DNA from: Bacteroidales bacterium
Lineage (GTDB): Bacteria; Bacteroidota; Bacteroidia; Bacteroidales; PUMT01
Assembly: GCA_007132365.1 (NCBI GenBank)
Contig: SLOS01000111.1
Coordinates: 1 to 9,030, forward strand
DNA length: 9,030 nucleotides
Direction: 5' to 3'
The position numbers and the translations under genes were made by a program. Position 1 is the first letter of the stretch; every line of letters begins with the position of its first letter. This document shows, one piece after another, positions 5,649-9,030 of this stretch. Below the pieces are notes generated by a model that was not told where the DNA came from, made no database searches, and was given only the letters and a program-made list of their open reading frames with translations.

Positions 5649-7436
5649 TCAGAACCGGTTTATGATACCCATATGCACCCTTGATGAGCGCAATGAAACA
5701 GGGTTGCCAAACTCCCTTCCAAGGGCGTAGCTTATCGAGAACTGGCCGGCGCGGGTATCAAATGTGAGGCCCCCGCCAAAACCGAATGGCATATCATAAA
5801 CCTTCCCGTCCGGCAACCTTCTTTCATATGCCATACCGTCGAAGAAGAGGAACATGTTTCCGGCAGCATCGAAAAGGTACCGGTATTCAACCCTCTGGAT
5901 ACTGTATGCCGAAGCCGCAAGGCTTCTCTCATCAAATCCGCGTATGCTGTGAAGTCCGCCCAGCAGAAAAAGTTCATTTGCAAAAAAGTAATTAGCACTC
6001 TTTTTTTGCCCTATATTCATTTTTATCCCCGACAGGTTAGCCAGCATAAAGGTACCGGCAGGTGATACAGGGATAAACCACCGCAGCCGGGCAACAGCCT
6101 CGACAAAACTGCTTTTTATCCTTTCATTTTCATATCCCCGGGGAGGGTTTACTCTCTTGTTGCCGGCGCCAATGGAGGCATTTACAGCCCACCCCCTGTA
6201 TGGGTTTATCCGGTTGTCGATCTGCTGATGAGTGTATGAGAGCCCGAAAACCTGTCCGCTGACTCCTGCTGCCGGCGCATTGAGGGCGGACACCTGTCCC
6301 CCGGCATCAATGAGCGATGTAGAGGTGTTTTTTGCGAAAACCCTCACCACACCCCGGCCGGGAATGGTAAACGGAACTCCCGCCTCTGTCTCGACCTTCA
6401 TGTATGTGCTGTCCTGCCTGAACATATGCAGGTGAAGGTCGATGCCGAATGCTTTTCCAAGGAGATAGGGTTGCCCCAGCTCCAGGTCCATCTCCTGCAC
6501 CCGTTTGCCCGGGCTCTGCCATTGAAGGCTTATGCTTTCCATCCTCCTGAAAACATTCAGCAGACTGAGGTTGATCTCTCCGGCGAACCTTGTTTTACCG
6601 TCACCGTCACCGGGGATGATGCCCAGTATACCGCTGAAATTGCTTGCCCGGCGGCGGTCGACATAAAGGTAGAGGTCGGCCGACTCTTTCATAAATTCCA
6701 TTTCCGGTTCCCTTATCTTACTGAGAAAGGCTGTCTGCCTTATCCTCTCACCGGCCTTCCTGAAACGTTCCTCGCTGTAATGGTCTCCCGGAAGGATCCC
6801 TATGTGCCTGTAGAGGTACTTACTGTTTACTTGTGCATCTCCATATATATGTATGCTGTCAATCCTGTAATACCTGTTTTTCTCAATTACCAGCCTGCCC
6901 CGGATGGTATCTTCATTAATTTCCATATCGGCCAGCGAAACTGAGGCAAAGGGGTAACCTGTATTTTCATAATGGTTAAGGATCCTCTCCTGGAGGTTGC
7001 GGAACCGTCCAATGCTTAAAGGCACACCTTCATACCTGTTTCTTCGTATGTTCAGCGTTCTCAGAGCCTGCTCGTCCAGATGGCCCGGATAGAGCTGGAC
7101 CCGTCTGTATTGCCTCCCTTTGTGCAGGTATGCCGTTGCATTTTGCGGGGTATACACCATGCTGTCGATCGAGGCTTCCAGGAAGGCCCGGTAATGAAGG
7201 CTGTCTATAAGATCGCTGAGGTACTTTTCAAGGCTCAGGCTATCCGCCAGTTCCGTCACCCTCGTGAAAAGAGGCTCATCTTCAGTCAGTTTTCGGGATA
7301 ATTCCTTTTCCACTGCGTTGGTGTGATTTATTAAACCTCCTTCGGCCCGGGGACTGCAAATTATTTCAAGCCTGAGTTGTGCATTCAGAGGCGCCAGGAT
7401 GGCATAAAGCAATAAAAGAGCGGAAAAGATCCTCAT
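5649..7436 (-). CDS. Omp85/TamA-like outer-membrane protein with POTRA domains
   Basis: This is a 595-residue protein beginning MRIFSALLLLYAILAPLNAQ, a signal peptide probably cleaved after NA at residue 19. The frame is open back to 7541, but those 35 extra codons precede the signal peptide and would bury it, so the ATG at 7436 is chosen. After a helical region (about 20-100) come two POTRA-like domains, about 105-186 (with NHYENTGYPFASVSL) and 188-262 (YYRIDSIHIYGDAQVN to LYLYVDRR). A beta-barrel follows from about 265 to the end. The barrel carries the diagnostic loop-6 motif IRGF (498-501, in LGGLHSIRGF) and late-strand motif GFGGGLTFDTRAG, and ends in phenylalanine. Omp85 proteins insert or export proteins or lipids at the outer membrane. 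Two POTRA-like domains rather than five argue against BamA itself; a TamA-like role is the best guess. No promoter was recognised upstream. Confidence 0.88.
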   Translation of the reverse strand: MRIFSALLLLYAILAPLNAQLRLEIICSPRAEGGLINHTNAVEKELSRKLTEDEPLFTRVTELADSLSLEKYLSDLIDSLHYRAFLEASIDSMVYTPQNATAYLHKGRQYRRVQLYPGHLDEQALRTLNIRRNRYEGVPLSIGRFRNLQERILNHYENTGYPFASVSLADMEINEDTIRGRLVIEKNRYYRIDSIHIYGDAQVNSKYLYRHIGILPGDHYSEERFRKAGERIRQTAFLSKIREPEMEFMKESADLYLYVDRRRASNFSGILGIIPGDGDGKTRFAGEINLSLLNVFRRMESISLQWQSPGKRVQEMDLELGQPYLLGKAFGIDLHLHMFRQDSTYMKVETEAGVPFTIPGRGVVRVFAKNTSTSLIDAGGQVSALNAPAAGVSGQVFGLSYTHQQIDNRINPYRGWAVNASIGAGNKRVNPPRGYENERIKSSFVEAVARLRWFIPVSPAGTFMLANLSGIKMNIGQKKSANYFFANELFLLGGLHSIRGFDERSLAASAYSIQRVEYRYLFDAAGNMFLFFDGMAYERRLPDGKVYDMPFGFGGGLTFDTRAGQFSISYALGREFGNPVSLRSSRVHMGIINRF

Positions 7437-7524
7437 CTGTTTAGGATTGTGAACGGCAAAAGGTTTAGAATGAAACGGTGAATACTTTAAAAAATTATTG
7501 TTTTGCCGGGTTGCCCCTGTATGT

Positions 7525-7555
7525 TTTGCATTAATGATCAAATGGCTTAAATTTG
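7525..7555 (+). promoter_or_regulatory. Bacteroidota consensus promoter for cysH
   Basis: TTTG (7525-7528) is followed after 19 bases by TAAATTTG (7548-7555). This is a perfect match to the phylum's TTTG - 19 to 21 bases - TAnnTTTG promoter. Transcription would start near 7562, giving a leader of about 33 bases before the cysH ATG. This is the strongest promoter in the window and also supports starting the divergent Omp85-like gene at 7436 rather than 7541. Confidence 0.7.
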
Positions 7556-7594
7556 TTCATTCGATATAGATTATAAATTGGAAGGGTCAATAAT

Positions 7595-8314
7595 ATGGGA
7601 AAAAACAGGATACATGAACTTAACAGGATGTGCAAGGGGAAATCTGCAGTTGAAATAACCACATTGGCCATTGAATCATTCAGTGGCAGGATTGCTTTGG
7701 CCAGCAGCCTTGGTGCGGAGGACCAGGTTATAACCCATATTTTGGCGGGAATTGACCCCTCAGTGCGGGTTTTTACCCTTGATACCGGCCGGATGTTCGC
7801 AGAAAGCTATGAGCTGCTGGAACGCACCAACCGGCAGTATGGTATCAGCATCGAGGTATTTTTCCCGGATCACGGCCAGGTGGAAAAGATGGTAAATGAG
7901 AAGGGGATAAACCTGTTTTACGACAGTATAGAAAACAGAAAGCTTTGCTGTGGCATAAGAAAGGTTGAGCCGCTCAGGAGGGCTTTCAGGGGTTGCGATG
8001 CATGGATATGCGGATTGCGCAGGGAGCAGTCCCCGACACGCCTTAATGTTGAAGCTGCTGAGTGGGACGAGGGAAACCAGCTGGTTAAGTTCAATCCTCT
8101 CGCGGCATGGACCGAAAAGCAGTTATGGGACTATATAAAGGAACATAATATTCCCTATCATGTACTTCATGACAGGGGCTTCCCCAGTATCGGGTGCCAG
8201 CCTTGCACACGTGCTGTTAAGCCCGGTGAGGATATCAGGGCAGGAAGATGGTGGTGGGAGGAACCGGAAAAGAAAGAATGCGGCCTGCATAACAGGCCGG
8301 CCACCGATTCCTGA
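7595..8314 (+). CDS. cysH: Assimilatory adenylyl-sulfate (APS) reductase, iron-sulfur type
   Basis: The enzyme reduces activated sulfate to sulfite with electrons from thioredoxin, in cytoplasmic sulfate assimilation. The protein is 239 residues. The nucleotide-binding segment ALASSLGAEDQVI (34-46) and LDTGRMF (62-68) are normal. Cys118-Cys119 (KLCCGIRKVEPL) and Cys201-x-x-Cys204 (GCQPCTRAV) are the four ligands of the [4Fe-4S] cluster found in enzymes that use APS, and absent from E. coli-type PAPS reductases. Cys229 in ECGLH near the C-terminus is the catalytic cysteine. GLRREQSPTR (140-149) is the conserved substrate-binding arginine segment. The gene has its own promoter, no cysD/cysN or cysC partner within the window, and converges on mnmA. 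Confidence 0.93.
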   Translation: MGKNRIHELNRMCKGKSAVEITTLAIESFSGRIALASSLGAEDQVITHILAGIDPSVRVFTLDTGRMFAESYELLERTNRQYGISIEVFFPDHGQVEKMVNEKGINLFYDSIENRKLCCGIRKVEPLRRAFRGCDAWICGLRREQSPTRLNVEAAEWDEGNQLVKFNPLAAWTEKQLWDYIKEHNIPYHVLHDRGFPSIGCQPCTRAVKPGEDIRAGRWWWEEPEKKECGLHNRPATDS

Positions 8315-8435
8315 ACCATATTCATTTTACCGGGTATCCGGGACGAAGGTTATGCGCGGACAGGTTTTGGCTGTTTCCCGTGCCTGGGGGGGTACCTGGT
8401 TATCAGCCATGACCGCATGGGGCCAAAGGTAAGTC
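8315..8435. other. GC-rich spacer between convergent cysH and mnmA
   Basis: This 121-base spacer is noticeably richer in G and C than the AT-rich spacers elsewhere in the window and includes a run of seven G (8386-8392). The cysH frame stays open past its TGA for 43 codons, to TAA at 8444-8446. I see no start codon with supporting context, no recognisable protein and no strong stem followed by a T tract. It may hold a decayed gene end or a bidirectional stop signal; neither is shown. Confidence 0.3.
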
Positions 8436-9030
8436 TCAGTCTATAACTCCTGAGCCGATCAGCTCATCGCCGCTGTACCAGGCTGCAAACTGTCCCGCGG
8501 CAATACCTCTCTGATAACTTTCAAAAACAATGTAGAGGCCCTGCTCACGCATGAATAGTTTTGCTTTCTGCAGGGGTTGCCTGTACCGTATCCTTACCAG
8601 GTAACCGGCCGACTCTCCCGGCCCCATTTCCATCTCTTTCCTGATCCAGTGGATATCATTGGCTCTGATATAGAGCCCCCTTCGATTCAGTCCGGGATGG
8701 GAATGCCCCTCTCCGGTGTAGACCAGGTTTTTTTCGATATCGGTCGATATGACGAACACCGGTTCCTTTTTACCCCCTATATTGAGCCCTTTTCTCTGGC
8801 CAACCGTATAGAACCAGGCTCCGTTATGAGAGCCTGTCTTAATGCCGTCATCGGGCCGGTAGATAAGTGGCCGGCACAAATTTTCAAGGTCCCTGTCGCT
8901 CTCAGGTTTATCGACCGGGCGTGGCAGATGGCGGTAAAAGCCGCGGGGTATCTCTATTATGTCCCCTTTTCGGGATTGCAGCTTCTGCTGCAGAAAAAGG
9001 GGGAGGTCCACCTTGCCCACGAAACAGATC
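8436..9030 (-). CDS. mnmA: tRNA 2-thiouridine(34) synthase MnmA, C-terminal part
   Basis: MnmA uses ATP and a relayed persulfide sulfur to make 2-thiouridine at wobble position 34 of the Lys, Glu and Gln tRNAs. The frame runs from the TGA at 8438-8436 to the right edge, so about 198 C-terminal residues are present and the start, P-loop and first catalytic cysteine lie outside. The first visible residues, ICFVGKVDLP, include the second catalytic cysteine (equivalent to E. coli Cys199), so an internal GTG at 9020 is not the start. YTVGQRKGLNIGGKKEPVFV is the conserved block of the central domain. HPGLNRRGLYI, DIHWI and the final barrel (VRIRYRQ, GIAAGQFAAWY, LIGSGVI) are typical of the C-terminal domain. 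No defect is visible. Confidence 0.95.
   Translation of the reverse strand, partial: ICFVGKVDLPLFLQQKLQSRKGDIIEIPRGFYRHLPRPVDKPESDRDLENLCRPLIYRPDDGIKTGSHNGAWFYTVGQRKGLNIGGKKEPVFVISTDIEKNLVYTGEGHSHPGLNRRGLYIRANDIHWIRKEMEMGPGESAGYLVRIRYRQPLQKAKLFMREQGLYIVFESYQRGIAAGQFAAWYSGDELIGSGVID

Noticed and set aside
6426..6944. Open frame of 172 codons on the plus strand
   Set aside because: It lies entirely antisense to the Omp85-like gene, whose POTRA and barrel motifs show which strand is coding; the antisense product has no recognisable domain.
7437..7541. N-terminal extension of the Omp85-like gene up to an ATG at 7541
   Set aside because: It would place 35 polar residues before a clear signal peptide and overlap the cysH promoter; the ATG at 7436 gives a normal exported protein.
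1..9030. tRNA or rRNA genes, CRISPR arrays, insertion sequences, integrase sites, toxin-antitoxin or defence genes
   Set aside because: I saw no repeat arrays, transposase or integrase motifs, tRNA-like stems or defence domains; the window is filled by ordinary chromosomal genes.

Overview
The window reads as a chromosomal housekeeping segment of a member of the Bacteroidota, probably Bacteroidales or a related order. The evidence is gene content: a DUF3276 PUR-fold protein, a DUF5606 protein, the long form of NusB (about 315 aa against about 140 in E. coli), and a yajC - YbbR-domain gene - coaE - DUF5606 run, all characteristic of this phylum. A promoter ahead of cysH also fits the phylum's TTTG / TAnnTTTG consensus exactly. 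Spacers are mostly AT-rich and start codons lack strong Shine-Dalgarno sequences, which also fits.

Layout: (1) 1-419, plus strand, C-terminal part of an ADP-ribosylglycohydrolase (DraG/ARH) family protein, cut by the window edge. (2) 453-821, minus, DUF3276 PUR protein. (3) 822-1037, a divergent AT-rich control region with nested dyad symmetries and candidate promoters in both directions. (4) 1038-5615, a plus-strand run: nusB, yajC, YbbR-domain protein, coaE (overlapping the YbbR gene by 4 bases), DUF5606 protein, and a probable lipoprotein of an uncharacterised propeller-like family. (5) 5649-7436, minus, an Omp85/TamA-like outer-membrane protein. (6) 7595-8314, plus, cysH encoding an iron-sulfur type APS reductase with its own promoter. 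(7) 8436-9030, minus, C-terminal part of mnmA, cut by the window edge.

The plus-strand run joins transcription antitermination (NusB), the Sec accessory YajC, a membrane-anchored YbbR protein, the last step of coenzyme A synthesis (CoaE) and a lineage-specific protein of unknown role. This is a conserved growth-related neighbourhood rather than one pathway. The lipoprotein and the Omp85 protein converge tail to tail and both belong to the cell envelope. CysH and MnmA are both sulfur enzymes and also converge, but nothing in the sequence shows a functional link.

No mobile element, CRISPR array, RNA gene, toxin-antitoxin pair or defence system was seen, and no spacer exceeds about 220 bases. 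I found no convincing undescribed system. The points most worth a second look are an altered metal-binding motif in the ADP-ribosylglycohydrolase, the palindromes between the DUF3276 gene and nusB, and the unassigned lipoprotein and DUF5606 families.
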